From NCBI GenBank assembly GCA_964502465.1, contig CAZCWX010000031.1, positions 1-14,465 on the forward strand: 14,465 bases of DNA, written 5' to 3'. The DNA comes from CAZCWX01 sp964502465. GTDB lineage: Bacteria > Desulfobacterota > Binatia > Bin18. Made by a program: the position numbers and the translations under genes. A model generated the notes under the pieces. The model was not told the DNA's origin and did no database searches. It saw only the letters and a list, made by a program, of their open reading frames with translations. Below are positions 1 to 6,925 of this stretch, piece after piece (the first letter of the stretch is position 1; every line of letters starts with the position of its first letter).

Positions 1-226
1 AGCCGTGGGTATAACTCTCGGAATCGAAACGACAACCTGGGTAGCGGTTCCAATACCAGGTGCCGCCCCTGCCCACGCCGGCTTCGTAGATCCGCACCGA
101 GAGCCCGAGCTTCAGCAGCTGGTAGAGTTGATACAAGCCGGTGACACCGGCGCCGATGACGTTCGCGTCAAGGTGTTCGACCGCTCCGTTCGTGCTCGTC
201 GGTGTAGTCTGTAGAGCATTTGCCAT
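1..226 (-). CDS. Baeyer-Villiger / flavin-containing monooxygenase, N-terminal part (runs off left edge)
   Basis: The 75 visible residues start at the ATG read from 226. A good GGGAGG ribosome binding site precedes it. They show an FAD Rossmann motif, VIGAGVTGLY (GxGxxG at residues 25-30), then the acidic end of the second strand (IYEAG, Glu48), then GGTWYWNRYPG at residues 54-64. That last block is the conserved substrate/FAD signature of cyclohexanone-monooxygenase-type class B flavoprotein monooxygenases. Such enzymes use NADPH and oxygen to insert an oxygen atom beside a ketone, giving an ester or lactone in the cytoplasm. Only the N-terminal seventh or so of the expected 500-600 residues lies in the window, so the NADPH domain and the Baeyer-Villiger fingerprint cannot be checked. 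It is the last gene seen in the minus-strand block below the amidohydrolase. The family assignment is firm; the substrate is unknown. Confidence 0.88.
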   Translation of the reverse strand, partial: MANALQTTPTSTNGAVEHLDANVIGAGVTGLYQLYQLLKLGLSVRIYEAGVGRGGTWYWNRYPGCRFDSESYTHG

Positions 227-309
227 GTTGTTCCTCCCTCACTGGAATGTCCCATATCAAACGGCTTGGATCTTCAACGATCATCTCTCAGTGTCTAGCT
301 TTACCGTTT

Positions 310-473
310 CTATAGCGCCTTGACCTTCGGGTACTCCCCAACCTCGATTCCGAACCCCTCCGCCTGATGTAAGAGGTCGAGCGCGTTTCTCACGTGCGCA
401 TAGTCGATCATCATGCCGTGCCGGGAACATTAGGATCGTCGGTCGTGAGTTCATAGAAGAGCGAGAAGTCCAT
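310..473 (-). pseudogene. Gene scraps, including a probable LLM oxidoreductase start
   Basis: The 367-base gap between the monooxygenase and the amidohydrolase holds two overlapping short minus-strand frames. The first starts at 473 and reads MDFSLFYELTTDDPNVPGTA before a stop at 411-413. This resembles the first strand and loop of LLM-class flavin-dependent oxidoreductases (compare MKFSLFYE). The second starts at 414 through an ATGA overlap and runs 34 residues to a stop at 310-312. It contains ALDLLHQAEGFGIEVGEYPKVK, here noted as residues 11-32, which I could not assign; a C-terminal scrap of a glutathione-transferase-like or other enzyme is possible. An AAAGGAAAG sequence upstream of 473 may be the old ribosome binding site. 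The simplest reading is a gene whose middle has been deleted. The LLM identity rests on about ten residues. Confidence 0.4.
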
Positions 474-543
474 CTGAGGTGTACTTTCCTTTCAATATGC
501 GAGGGTCTCAGTACAGCCACACTACCGGGTGAATCCATCGTAG

Positions 544-560
544 GGCGCGCACTGCGCGCC
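544..560 (-). terminator. GC-rich hairpin downstream of the amidohydrolase gene
   Basis: A perfect 7-base-pair inverted repeat, GGCGCGC-ACT-GCGCGCC, lies about 34 bases past the stop codon of the amidohydrolase at 594. There is no T-run on the minus strand after it, so it is at best a pause or partial terminator. A chance GC-rich palindrome is also possible. Confidence 0.25.
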
Positions 561-593
561 GATAAATGGCTCATGAACCGCGCCTGCCAATTC

Positions 594-2048
594 CTATGCC
601 GTTTCAGCCTGGAGCTTGCGCACCTGTGTCTCCACAACCGTGCCTGTGAAAAAGTCGGGATTGAGACTGGCCCACAGCTTGACGGCGTTGCCAAAGGTGA
701 AGGCGTGGAAATCCTCTTCCGACATGCCCTTCTCTTCCACCAGCTCCCAGGCTTCTTCCAGCACTTCGGTCATGTCGGGCACATCGAAGTGGCTGATATC
801 GGAACTGAGGATTGCCCCTAGCTTGGCTCTGAAGGGGTTGACCTTGGAGGCAAAGGCATAGTTCAGGGTGGGATCGTCGGACTCACAACCGAAGAAAAAA
901 TGCGGCACGAACAAATTGTAGAGATCTTCTTTCTTTTCGATCTTGCAGGCGGCAAAGTCATCGAGTTCGTCCGGTACGGCGCTGCCCATCCCTCTCACCA
1001 TCTGCGCTTCAAACTCCGGCCAGCGGCGATACATCCTGTCTCCGCCATATTGTTTGATAAGTTCGCCAAGCTTGGCGCGGTCAAGATTCGCCGGATTGAG
1101 TTGTTGGATGACATTGCCATTGCGCTTCTCCCAATGTGAGATGAGGTCGGCAAACACACTACAACCCCAGGCTACACCGCCTTCAAGAAACGCAAACCGC
1201 ATACGCGGGAAACGACGCGTGACCCCGCCGAGGAATAGCGCCTTGCACACCGCGTTGCCCGCTTCCCCAAAATGGCCAATGTGATTGTAGACAAAATTGG
1301 TCAGCGAATTGCGTAAGCCGTAGTTCTCGGCGGCGGAGTGAAACGTGGCCGGGTAGCCGAGTTCTTCGCACTTACGCCAAACCGGATCGTAGTCATAGTC
1401 GCTGTCGATGCCCAGTACATCGAGCCAGCACACGTAACGGCGGCTCACGCCTTGCCGTTCCATGACTGGAATGGAGCGCCGGATCAAGCTCCCCAACGCC
1501 ACCGCCTTGATCCCCAGCGCCTTGCAATGTTCCAGCTCGGCAATGGCTTCTTGTGGCGTGTGCATCGGAATAACCCCCACGGGGGTCACCCGATCGGAAA
1601 ATTCCGCCCAGGTCTCGGCAGCGTATTGATTAAAGGCGCGGCACCCGGCCTGGCGTAACTCGTCATCCCCTAAGTACGGCGCGAACAACTGCGAACTGGA
1701 AGGGTAGAGAATGGCAAAGTCCAGCCCCATGTCTTCGAGGCGATCGTGCATGAGGCGGGGAATAAACGAGGTCGCCGTGTCAAGCGTGTTGGGGGTCGCC
1801 AGCGCCCACCAGGGCGGCTGTCCGGCGCGTTGGTCGCGCCTCTCTTGTTTGGTCAGTTTCGCAAACGAGCCTTCTCCCAACGCCCGAGTGCGAGATGTCC
1901 ATTTCTCAACGACCTTGGGACCGCCTACTTCTCTGAGATAGTCCATGGCGATCGGTTCGTATTCCCGCCAGTGGCCGTCCGAATCGATCACCGGATGACT
2001 CAAACGCGCGCGGATTGCCTTGGATTTTGATTTACCGTTCACTGACAT
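594..2048 (-). CDS. Amidohydrolase-2 family metal-dependent hydrolase or decarboxylase
   Basis: This complete 484-residue protein is preceded by an AAGGAG ribosome binding site about eight bases before the ATG at 2048. The N-terminus has HPVIDSDGHWREYEP (Asp24, His26), the altered HxH metal site usual in one branch of the amidohydrolase-2 (PF04909, ACMSD-like) TIM-barrel family. Likely further metal or catalytic residues are His237 in TFHSAAENYG and Asp417 in SSDISHFDVPDM near the C-terminus. Family members hydrolyse C-N or C-O bonds or carry out non-oxidative decarboxylation of aromatic acids. Which of these applies here cannot be told. It sits in the minus-strand block between the D-aminoacylase-like gene and the monooxygenase, 87 bases after a decayed LLM gene. 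A partial paralogue, starting in the same way (RARLTHPVIDSDGH), lies at the right edge of the window. Family is certain; reaction is unknown. Confidence 0.9.
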   Translation of the reverse strand: MSVNGKSKSKAIRARLSHPVIDSDGHWREYEPIAMDYLREVGGPKVVEKWTSRTRALGEGSFAKLTKQERRDQRAGQPPWWALATPNTLDTATSFIPRLMHDRLEDMGLDFAILYPSSSQLFAPYLGDDELRQAGCRAFNQYAAETWAEFSDRVTPVGVIPMHTPQEAIAELEHCKALGIKAVALGSLIRRSIPVMERQGVSRRYVCWLDVLGIDSDYDYDPVWRKCEELGYPATFHSAAENYGLRNSLTNFVYNHIGHFGEAGNAVCKALFLGGVTRRFPRMRFAFLEGGVAWGCSVFADLISHWEKRNGNVIQQLNPANLDRAKLGELIKQYGGDRMYRRWPEFEAQMVRGMGSAVPDELDDFAACKIEKKEDLYNLFVPHFFFGCESDDPTLNYAFASKVNPFRAKLGAILSSDISHFDVPDMTEVLEEAWELVEEKGMSEEDFHAFTFGNAVKLWASLNPDFFTGTVVETQVRKLQAETA

Positions 2049-2135
2049 TTGCAGTTCTCCTTCAGAGGGTTTCTCAACGTGATACTGTCATTATCCCGCA
2101 CTGCGACGGAGAGAGAGGGAACAGACGTGGGGTCG

Positions 2136-2469
2136 TTATTCCTTCACCGTCTCGATGGCTTCGAACTCGCTACTGAGCAACTCACGCTCAGCAAACGCCA
2201 ACGGTAATGTTTTCCCTTGAAACGAAACGGCTGATCCGCCCACGCCAGCTTGAGAATCTGATACACCTCCTCGAAGGCTTCTCGGTATGCAGGTGGTGTT
2301 CGGGAAAGGTGACCGCGTCGAAGCCCAGGTCCTCCGCCATGCGGGAGAGTTCCGCAACCTCGGCGAACATTTTCTGCCAAGGCTCGGTGTGGCGGGCGAT
2401 CGGTCGCAGCCGTTTGCGCTCTTCCAAGGTGGCCGCCAAAGCTGGGTAAAAGAAAAACATGAATTTCAT
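2136..2469 (-). pseudogene. LLM-class flavin-dependent oxidoreductase, decayed by internal deletion and frameshift
   Basis: The reading frame opens at the ATG read from 2469 with MKFMFFFYPALAAT. It continues through ELSRMAEDLGFDAVTFPEHH (about residues 40-59), the typical N-terminal strand-helix-strand of luciferase-like (LLM, PF00296) F420- or FMN-dependent oxidoreductases. Right after HLHTE, near 2285, the match jumps into another frame with AFEEVYQILKLAWADQPF and FRFKGKHYRW, a motif normally some 100 or more residues further on (FEEAxxILKLAW...GKYY). After a further frame change the remainder ends at 2136-2138 with EFEAIETVKE. About 110 residues' worth of a usually 330-380 residue protein is left, in three frames, so it is not functional. 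The upstream SnoaL scrap ends 12 bases before its start, which suggests the two genes were once in one transcript. Confidence 0.8.
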
Positions 2470-2480
2470 CGCTCTCGTTC

Positions 2481-2621
2481 CTATTCTCTAGAGGTCTCCT
2501 CAGCTGCTTTCCAAAACTTCACCGTTGGCTTCAATGCACCTAACTGTTGGAGGGCAGTGACAGCATCCCAAAACGTGGCTTCACGCCCGATCTTTCCGTT
2601 CTCGTAAGGGTGAAACGTCAT
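2481..2621 (-). pseudogene. C-terminal scrap of a SnoaL-like / NTF2-fold protein
   Basis: The minus-strand frame reads TVARGMTFHPYENGKIGREA, then TFWDAVTALQQLGALKP, and stops at 2481-2483. A TAG lies just upstream of the TVARG segment, and the only ATG is at 2621. The pattern 'F-x-ENGKI-x-R-x-x-x-Y/FWD-x-x-x-x-x-QLG-x-x-P' is the last strand and C-terminal helix of SnoaL-like polyketide-cyclase/NTF2-fold proteins (PF12680/PF07366 type). These are normally 120-150 residues, so the first two thirds are missing. The fragment could be translated as 46 residues from 2621, but it has no good ribosome binding site and would not fold as a complete domain. The assignment is by remembered family pattern only. 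Confidence 0.55.
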
Positions 2622-2689
2622 CCCGCGCGCGACCGTCTATACGCCCAGGCGAAGTTCATGGGGAGGGGCTCCTGTGTGAAGAGGTAAGT

Positions 2690-2722
2690 GAGACAAGGAC
2701 ACGGACAGTCCATCCTTGTCTC
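2690..2722 (-). terminator. Strong hairpin after the D-aminoacylase-like gene
   Basis: A perfect 10-base-pair inverted repeat (GAGACAAGGA / TCCTTGTCTC) with a 13-base loop starts 26 bases past the stop codon at 2749. Position and stem length suggest a transcription terminator or mRNA-stabilising structure at the end of the first gene of the block. No T-run follows on the minus strand, so intrinsic termination would be inefficient. Confidence 0.5.
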
Positions 2723-2748
2723 GGTGTGCTTTCGGTTCCGTCGTCTAC

Positions 2749-4443
2749 TTATCCCTGCCCATGGCGCAGGAGTTTGCCAGAGGTCGCGCCGGTGGGCTGG
2801 TCATCCTTGATGGTGACTTCGCCGTTTACCAACACATAGTGATATCCCTCGGCACGCTGCACCCGTCGCCATTCATGCCCTGGCATGTCATACGCAATCT
2901 CCATCGGGAGGACCTTGATGTTGTCATAATCGTACACGACCATATCCGCGGGTGCGCCTTCGCGGATCGTGCCACGGTCACGGAACCCCGCGCACCACGC
3001 CGGCAGCGCGCTCAGCTTCCAGTGCGCTTCTTCCAAGCTCATCACAGAGTTTTCGCGCACCAGGCGCTGAATAGTTTCCGTCGGATACCGCCCCGCGGTA
3101 AAGAATTTCGTGTGCGCACCGCCATCAGACACACCCAGCAGCGTGAGATCGGAGCGCACGATTTCCGACAGGTACGGCAAGCTACAACCAATAGTCGTGT
3201 AAAACTCGGTCTTCAGGTTGTCAGCCACCGCAAGGTCGAGCATGGCATCGACAGGATGCTTCCCTTGTCGTTCCGCCAATTCTTTCAGTTTCAAGTTCTC
3301 CCACTGCTTGAGATCAGGCCGTTGAACGGAGAGGACAAAGATCTCTTCAAAAGAGTCACTAATGAGACCAGACGTATTGTTCTTCAAGGCAGGGCGACGT
3401 TTCGGGTCAGCCAATTTCGTACGTTTCTCTTCGATCGTGCCTATCGTTGCCTCTAGCCACGCCGGGTCATCATCCCACAGGTTCCAGTCCTCAAAGGTGA
3501 ACACGAACCCTGGATCGGTCGTGACGCCCTGGCCATAAATACGCAAGCCTTCAGCGCGACAGCGTTCCAGCCAGGCGATCTGATTGCGATGACGTTCGGG
3601 GAACCGGTCACTCGCCTGCACAACGTTGTACAGAATGGGCCGCCCGCTGACCCGTGCCAGCTCCTCGAAGTGGCGCTGTGCTTCTTCATTCTTCCCGGTC
3701 GGGGAGAGAAAAATCGACTGGATAAAGCCTTCGTTCCGTTGCGCCAACACCCGCGCGAAGGCCATACAGGTTTCGTCGTGCATGATGTCCGTCACCATCG
3801 GCGTGCCGTCATAGTCCATTTGAATGCTGTTGGCACCAAGACGTTGCGCCGACCAGCCACAGCCGCCGGCATCCATGCCTTCGTGAATTAACCGACACAT
3901 CTCCTGCGTCTCTTTTTCGGTGGGCAGGCGGCCCGACTTGGCGCCTTCTAACCCCATGACCCAGATCATGATTGGTGCCACCGGTACATATGGTAAGAGG
4001 TTAATCCCCTTGGGCGTCCGCTCAATACTATTGAGATACTCAGGAAAGGTCACCCAATCCCATGGCATACCCGCTTTCATGGACGCATAGGGAATCGCCT
4101 CCACGCGCGTCATGGTCAGCATGGAGCGATCCCGCTCTTCCGGCCGCACGGGGGCAAAGCCAAAGCCACAGTTGCCGATCACCGCCGAGGTGACGCCGTG
4201 CCAGCCCGAAATGGAACAGTAGGGGTCCCAGTACACTTGCGCGTCGTAATGGGTGTGTAAATCAACAAACCCCGGCGCGACGATGAGTCCGTTGGCATCG
4301 ATAACTTTTGTCGCTTCGTGAGATGGCAGTCGGCCAATCTTAACGATGCGACCATTTTTGATACCGATATCGGCGCGATAGCGCGGCAACCGCGTGCCGT
4401 CAACAATCATGCCGTCGTGAAGAATGAGATCATACACTGACAT
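2749..4443 (-). CDS. N-acyl-D-amino-acid deacylase (D-aminoacylase)-like amidohydrolase
   Basis: This is an intact 564-residue enzyme of the amidohydrolase-3 type (PF07969, urease-like superfamily). The N-terminal beta sandwich (MSVYDLILHDGMIVDGT) leads to the zinc site PGFVDLHTHYDAQVYWDP (His63, His65) and VIGNCGFGFAP. Cys92 matches the cysteine that replaces the usual bridging lysine in D-aminoacylases. Further on are GGCGWSAQR, VSDGGAHTKFF (the probable catalytic Asp) and the C-terminal return strand GAPADMVVYDYD. Known members hydrolyse N-acyl-D-amino acids or similar amides in the cytoplasm. Many annotated relatives have untested substrates. I chose the ATG at 4443 because AGGAGGGG lies 5 bases upstream; an in-frame ATG at 4512 would add 23 atypical residues and has no site. 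It is divergent from the MarR-type regulator and probably leads the minus-strand block. Confidence 0.9.
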   Translation of the reverse strand: MSVYDLILHDGMIVDGTRLPRYRADIGIKNGRIVKIGRLPSHEATKVIDANGLIVAPGFVDLHTHYDAQVYWDPYCSISGWHGVTSAVIGNCGFGFAPVRPEERDRSMLTMTRVEAIPYASMKAGMPWDWVTFPEYLNSIERTPKGINLLPYVPVAPIMIWVMGLEGAKSGRLPTEKETQEMCRLIHEGMDAGGCGWSAQRLGANSIQMDYDGTPMVTDIMHDETCMAFARVLAQRNEGFIQSIFLSPTGKNEEAQRHFEELARVSGRPILYNVVQASDRFPERHRNQIAWLERCRAEGLRIYGQGVTTDPGFVFTFEDWNLWDDDPAWLEATIGTIEEKRTKLADPKRRPALKNNTSGLISDSFEEIFVLSVQRPDLKQWENLKLKELAERQGKHPVDAMLDLAVADNLKTEFYTTIGCSLPYLSEIVRSDLTLLGVSDGGAHTKFFTAGRYPTETIQRLVRENSVMSLEEAHWKLSALPAWCAGFRDRGTIREGAPADMVVYDYDNIKVLPMEIAYDMPGHEWRRVQRAEGYHYVLVNGEVTIKDDQPTGATSGKLLRHGQG

Positions 4444-4448
4444 GTGCT

Positions 4449-4456
4449 CCCCTCCT
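4449..4456 (-). promoter_or_regulatory. Ribosome binding site deciding the start of the D-aminoacylase-like gene
   Basis: On the minus strand the sequence reads AGGAGGGG followed by five bases and ATG at 4443. This near-perfect anti-16S match selects 4443 over the in-frame ATG at 4512, which lies only about a dozen bases past the predicted transcription start. Confidence 0.8.
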
Positions 4457-4521
4457 GTGTGATTCCTTTCTGCGCATGCGTTCCCTGGTGGGTACGGGCG
4501 AGAAGAAGGCATCCTTAAAAG

Positions 4522-4559
4522 TGTCCTTAGGACATATAATCTTCAGGACTTATTGTCAA
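4522..4559 (-). promoter_or_regulatory. Predicted promoter with overlapping MarR-type operator palindrome
   Basis: On the minus strand a perfect -35 box TTGACA (4559-4554) is followed after 17 bases by TATGTC (4536-4531), a mediocre -10. Covering that -10 is a dyad TGTCC-TTA-GGACA (4522-4534). The regulator gene is divergent and 93 bases away, and MarR proteins usually bind such dyads in the divergent gap and block the neighbour. On the plus strand, TATAAT (4535-4540) overlaps the same dyad, and TTGTCA (4553-4558) with TAAAAA (4576-4581) at 17-base spacing is a candidate promoter for the regulator gene. The elements are seen; that they work as promoter and operator is inferred. Confidence 0.5.
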
Positions 4560-4626
4560 GCCGAGGAGTTTCCGCTAAAAAAGAAATGTTTTCTCCATCA
4601 CTAGAAGCGAGTACATAAGAACCGAG

Positions 4627-5214
4627 ATGAAAGCTGTAGCACGCATAGAACAGTCGGAAGACGCGGCGGCGGCTGAGCTCCAGGAATTTTTCTATCCCAT
4701 CCACTACCAGATCGGGATGGCGCTGGAGGATGCACTGCGCGGCGGGGTGCTCACCCGCAAGCAATCCGCCATTTTGTGGATGATCCGGTCTGCCGGTGAG
4801 GGTGGCCGCGGCATGCGCCGGAAAGACATCGTGCGGCTGATGCAAAGTTGGTTTGAGGTCACCAATTCGGGGCTGAGCAAAGCCATTCGGGGCATGGCGC
4901 GACCGCCGCTCGCCTTGGTCGAAATCACCGAAGATCCCCGTTCCGCCAGAGAGAAGCTCATCACCCTGACCCCCAAGGGGGAGCGGTTTGTGGCGGCGAT
5001 GGCGACGCGGGGAGAAGTCTTTCTCCACGACATTGTCCAGCACGTGCCGGCGGAAGTGATTCGTGGCGGGATTGACTACTTCCGTCAGTTGATCGACGCG
5101 TTCAATCGTTCGCGTGCCGAAAAGGGGAAAAAGAGTGCGGCAGGAAAGGGGGAAGAGCATCGCACTCTCACTGCGACAACGAATACGTCTGCAGCACCCG
5201 CCCCACTTTGGTGA
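4627..5214 (+). CDS. MarR-family winged-helix transcriptional regulator
   Basis: This is a 195-residue cytoplasmic DNA-binding protein. After an N-terminal dimerisation helix (residues 15-38) comes the winged helix: LTRKQSAILWMIRS (42-55), RRKDIVRLMQSWFEVTNSGL (64-83, helix-turn-helix) and the wing ITEDPRSAREKLITLTPKGE (100-119). The wing's D-x-R-s-x-R-E-K-x-I-x-L-T-x-x-G pattern is the MarR hallmark. The C-terminal tail after about 165 is basic, then rich in Thr, Ala and Pro, with no family match. MarR proteins commonly sense small aromatic or lipophilic ligands and repress adjacent catabolic or efflux genes. The divergent D-aminoacylase-like gene and the dyad between them make that block the likely target. 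The ribosome binding site at ACCGAG is weak, so expression may be low. Confidence 0.85.
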   Translation: MKAVARIEQSEDAAAAELQEFFYPIHYQIGMALEDALRGGVLTRKQSAILWMIRSAGEGGRGMRRKDIVRLMQSWFEVTNSGLSKAIRGMARPPLALVEITEDPRSAREKLITLTPKGERFVAAMATRGEVFLHDIVQHVPAEVIRGGIDYFRQLIDAFNRSRAEKGKKSAAGKGEEHRTLTATTNTSAAPAPLW

Positions 5215-5405
5215 CGTATCGTCAGCGTAGTGTCAACGTGCGAGGCCCCTGCACCAGAGGTCAAAGTTGTGGCATGACACATTGCCAACCACCGCAACAG
5301 AGAAGCATCATCGGTTTCGTAGAGAGAGCATCAGCCATGTTATGTGGCTGGACGTCCGACTGTGCGTGAGCTTTCGTGATGTCGATGAGCGAAGGTGTTC
5401 TGACG
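5215..5405. other. Intergenic stretch with no recognisable gene
   Basis: The space between the MarR-type gene and the enoyl-CoA hydratase remnant holds only short frames without family resemblance, and no clear terminator. It may be the decayed 3' flank of the hydratase gene. Confidence 0.4.
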
Positions 5406-5845
5406 CTACGATCCATGCCCCTGCGCCTCGGCGCAAGAGCAACTGCTCTCTCTCCCTCTATATTGCGGTAGGCGTTTCTCCAGAAACGCCCGGGGACCTT
5501 CCCTGTCGTCTTCCGTCGCCATGGTGAAGTCGGCGTTCTCGCGCTCAATGCGGAAGCCTTCTTCAAAGGAAACGCTGAGATTCTGCGGCACGGTCTCTTT
5601 GGCTTTGCGGACCGCGATGGGCCCATTCGCAGCAATCTTGCGCGCCAACGCTTCGGCTTTGGGCATGACTTGGTCTGCGAGCATGACCGCATTGATCAGG
5701 CCAATGCGCTAGGCTTTCTGCACGCTCGTGTGTTCCCCTACCAAGACAATCTCCATGGCCTTACACAGGGGAATCTGACGAGCGAGACGGACGGTCGACC
5801 CGCCGCCGGGTATGAAGCCGCGCACAACCTCGCCTAGGCCTGGCG
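5406..5845 (-). pseudogene. Enoyl-CoA hydratase/isomerase, 5'-truncated with an in-frame stop
   Basis: Reading the minus strand from about 5845 gives GEVVRGFIPGGGSTVRLARQ, then MEIVLVGEHTSVQKA, a TAG stop at 5709-5711, RIGLINAV, and on through KIAANGPIAVRKAKETV to ATEDDREGPRAFLEKRLPQY. These are the standard C-terminal blocks of crotonase-family proteins (PF00378): the second catalytic-glutamate loop, the trimerisation helices and the FxEKRxPxF end. The first half, with the CoA-binding oxyanion-hole loops and the first catalytic Glu, is absent. The TAG replaces the residue usually before RIGL (often A-Y/L-RIGL), so one base change would explain it. After the family's normal end the frame runs 15 or so extra residues to 5406. 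It lies directly after the HxlR gene in another frame. It would once have hydrated trans-2-enoyl-CoA. Confidence 0.85.
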
Positions 5846-6829
5846 AGAGCGCGTGCTGCTTGTTGTGCTGCGGGAGTGGCAAGATGGCAACCGGTACTCA
5901 ACATCTGGAGAACGGAGTGAGTCGCCGCAGACATCACAGGTGACGCTGGATTTGAGGCGGCGCCCACAGAGCTGATGACGGAGGATGAGCGCTGGCCGGT
6001 GCGGTCCGGGCAGCCAGCGGTCTCCCCACTGCAGCAAGGCCACAATGACGGGAAACAGATCAAGGCCTTTTTCAGTGAGGGCATATTCATATGCGTTCGA
6101 TTGCTCGGTCGAAGGAATGTGTGCGAGTATCTGTGCCTCCACCAGGCGTCTAAGCCGATCAGAAAGAATGTTGGTGGCAACGCCGAGCGCCTGTCTGAAC
6201 GCTGTGAAGCGGCGAGTTCCGCAAAATACCGCGATCAGCACTAAATAGGTCCAGCGATCGCCGAGAATATCGATTGCATCCTGCAGGAAGGGACTGCGGT
6301 TCGGCGCCTGGGATGAGGTCATGCTCGAACGGCGCTGACGGCGTGGCCACACATGCGGCTCTCGACTTGCCTCGGGGCGGGCCTCGAAACTGGTCTGCTG
6401 GGCGGTCACCTCTTGACCACAGTGCACGCAGACGCATCGCGGCTCGGCTTTACTCCCGCACGGGCGATGGACAAGCGTGATCTCACCGACCACGGCGTCC
6501 ACCCCTGTCCCCCAGCGCCGCTCCCAGCGGCGAATCATCAGGGCCAACGCGTAGAGGTCGTGTCCCATCGGCGTCAAGTGATAGTCGTAACGTAACCGGT
6601 GTGCCTGATAGGGTGCTCTCACGAAGAGCCCGTTGGCGACGAGTTTTTTGAGGCGGTCCGCTAGGAGCCGGCGTGCGATGCCGAGGTGGTGTTGCCATTG
6701 TTCGAACCGTCGTATTCCGAGAAACGCATCGCGGAGAATGAGCAGCGTCCAGCGATCGCCTATAATGTCCAGCGCGCTGGTGACTGAACTTGCCTGTATT
6801 GGGTGTGAAGCCGTGAGCGACATTGCCAC
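5834..6829 (-). CDS. Transcriptional regulator with two tandem HxlR domains
   Basis: This single 331-residue frame contains two HxlR-type winged-helix domains (PF01638), whereas the family usually has one domain in 100-160 residues. Domain 1 covers about 15-140: ALDIIGDRWTLLILRDAFLG, RFEQWQHHLGIARRLLADRL, HLTPMGHDL. Domain 2 covers about 180-312: AIDILGDRWTYLVLIAVFCG, RFTAFRQALGVATNILSDRL, ALTEKGLDL. Each ends in a cysteine-rich tail (CVCVHCGQ near 132-139; LCGRR with CDVCGDSL near 288-305), like the metal-binding-looking tails of long HxlR proteins. A Met at 170 precedes domain 2 but lacks a ribosome binding site, so this looks like a true fusion. The start may be GTG at 6829 or ATG at 6823; neither has a strong site. 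The last 15 or so residues (SCHSRSTTSSTRSRQA) are atypical and lie at the border with the hydratase remnant. It is divergent from the monooxygenase at 7040, its likely target. Confidence 0.85.
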   Translation of the reverse strand: MAMSLTASHPIQASSVTSALDIIGDRWTLLILRDAFLGIRRFEQWQHHLGIARRLLADRLKKLVANGLFVRAPYQAHRLRYDYHLTPMGHDLYALALMIRRWERRWGTGVDAVVGEITLVHRPCGSKAEPRCVCVHCGQEVTAQQTSFEARPEASREPHVWPRRQRRSSMTSSQAPNRSPFLQDAIDILGDRWTYLVLIAVFCGTRRFTAFRQALGVATNILSDRLRRLVEAQILAHIPSTEQSNAYEYALTEKGLDLFPVIVALLQWGDRWLPGPHRPALILRHQLCGRRLKSSVTCDVCGDSLRSPDVEYRLPSCHSRSTTSSTRSRQA

Positions 6830-6891
6830 TGTTCATACCTGAACCTGCCGCTTGCAGCTAGTCGCCAGCGGTGATAAAAATTAGGTTCCTC

Positions 6892-6925
6892 TATGCAAGT
6901 ACATCTCAGTATGCAAGTATCATCT
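6892..6925. promoter_or_regulatory. Tandem direct repeat between HxlR-type regulator and monooxygenase, candidate operator
   Basis: TATGCAAGTA occurs at 6892-6901 and again at 6910-6919, 18 bases apart. Each copy is followed by CATCT, with a one-base insertion in the second, so the repeat unit is about 15-16 bases. It lies in the 210-base gap between two divergent genes. HxlR of Bacillus subtilis is known to bind paired direct repeats, so a two-domain HxlR protein reading this pair is an attractive inference. No convincing -35/-10 pair could be placed for either gene. Confidence 0.5.

Noticed and set aside
2716..3456. 246-codon plus-strand open frame
   Set aside because: It is antisense to the well-supported D-aminoacylase-like gene, has no family resemblance, and reads as the usual Arg/His-rich shadow.
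4444..4512. Upstream ATG at 4512 for the D-aminoacylase-like gene
   Set aside because: It would add 23 atypical residues and lacks a ribosome binding site, while 4443 has AGGAGGGG at ideal distance.
4543..5160. 205-codon minus-strand open frame opposite the MarR-type gene
   Set aside because: The plus-strand frame has a clear winged-helix pattern; this one is its shadow.
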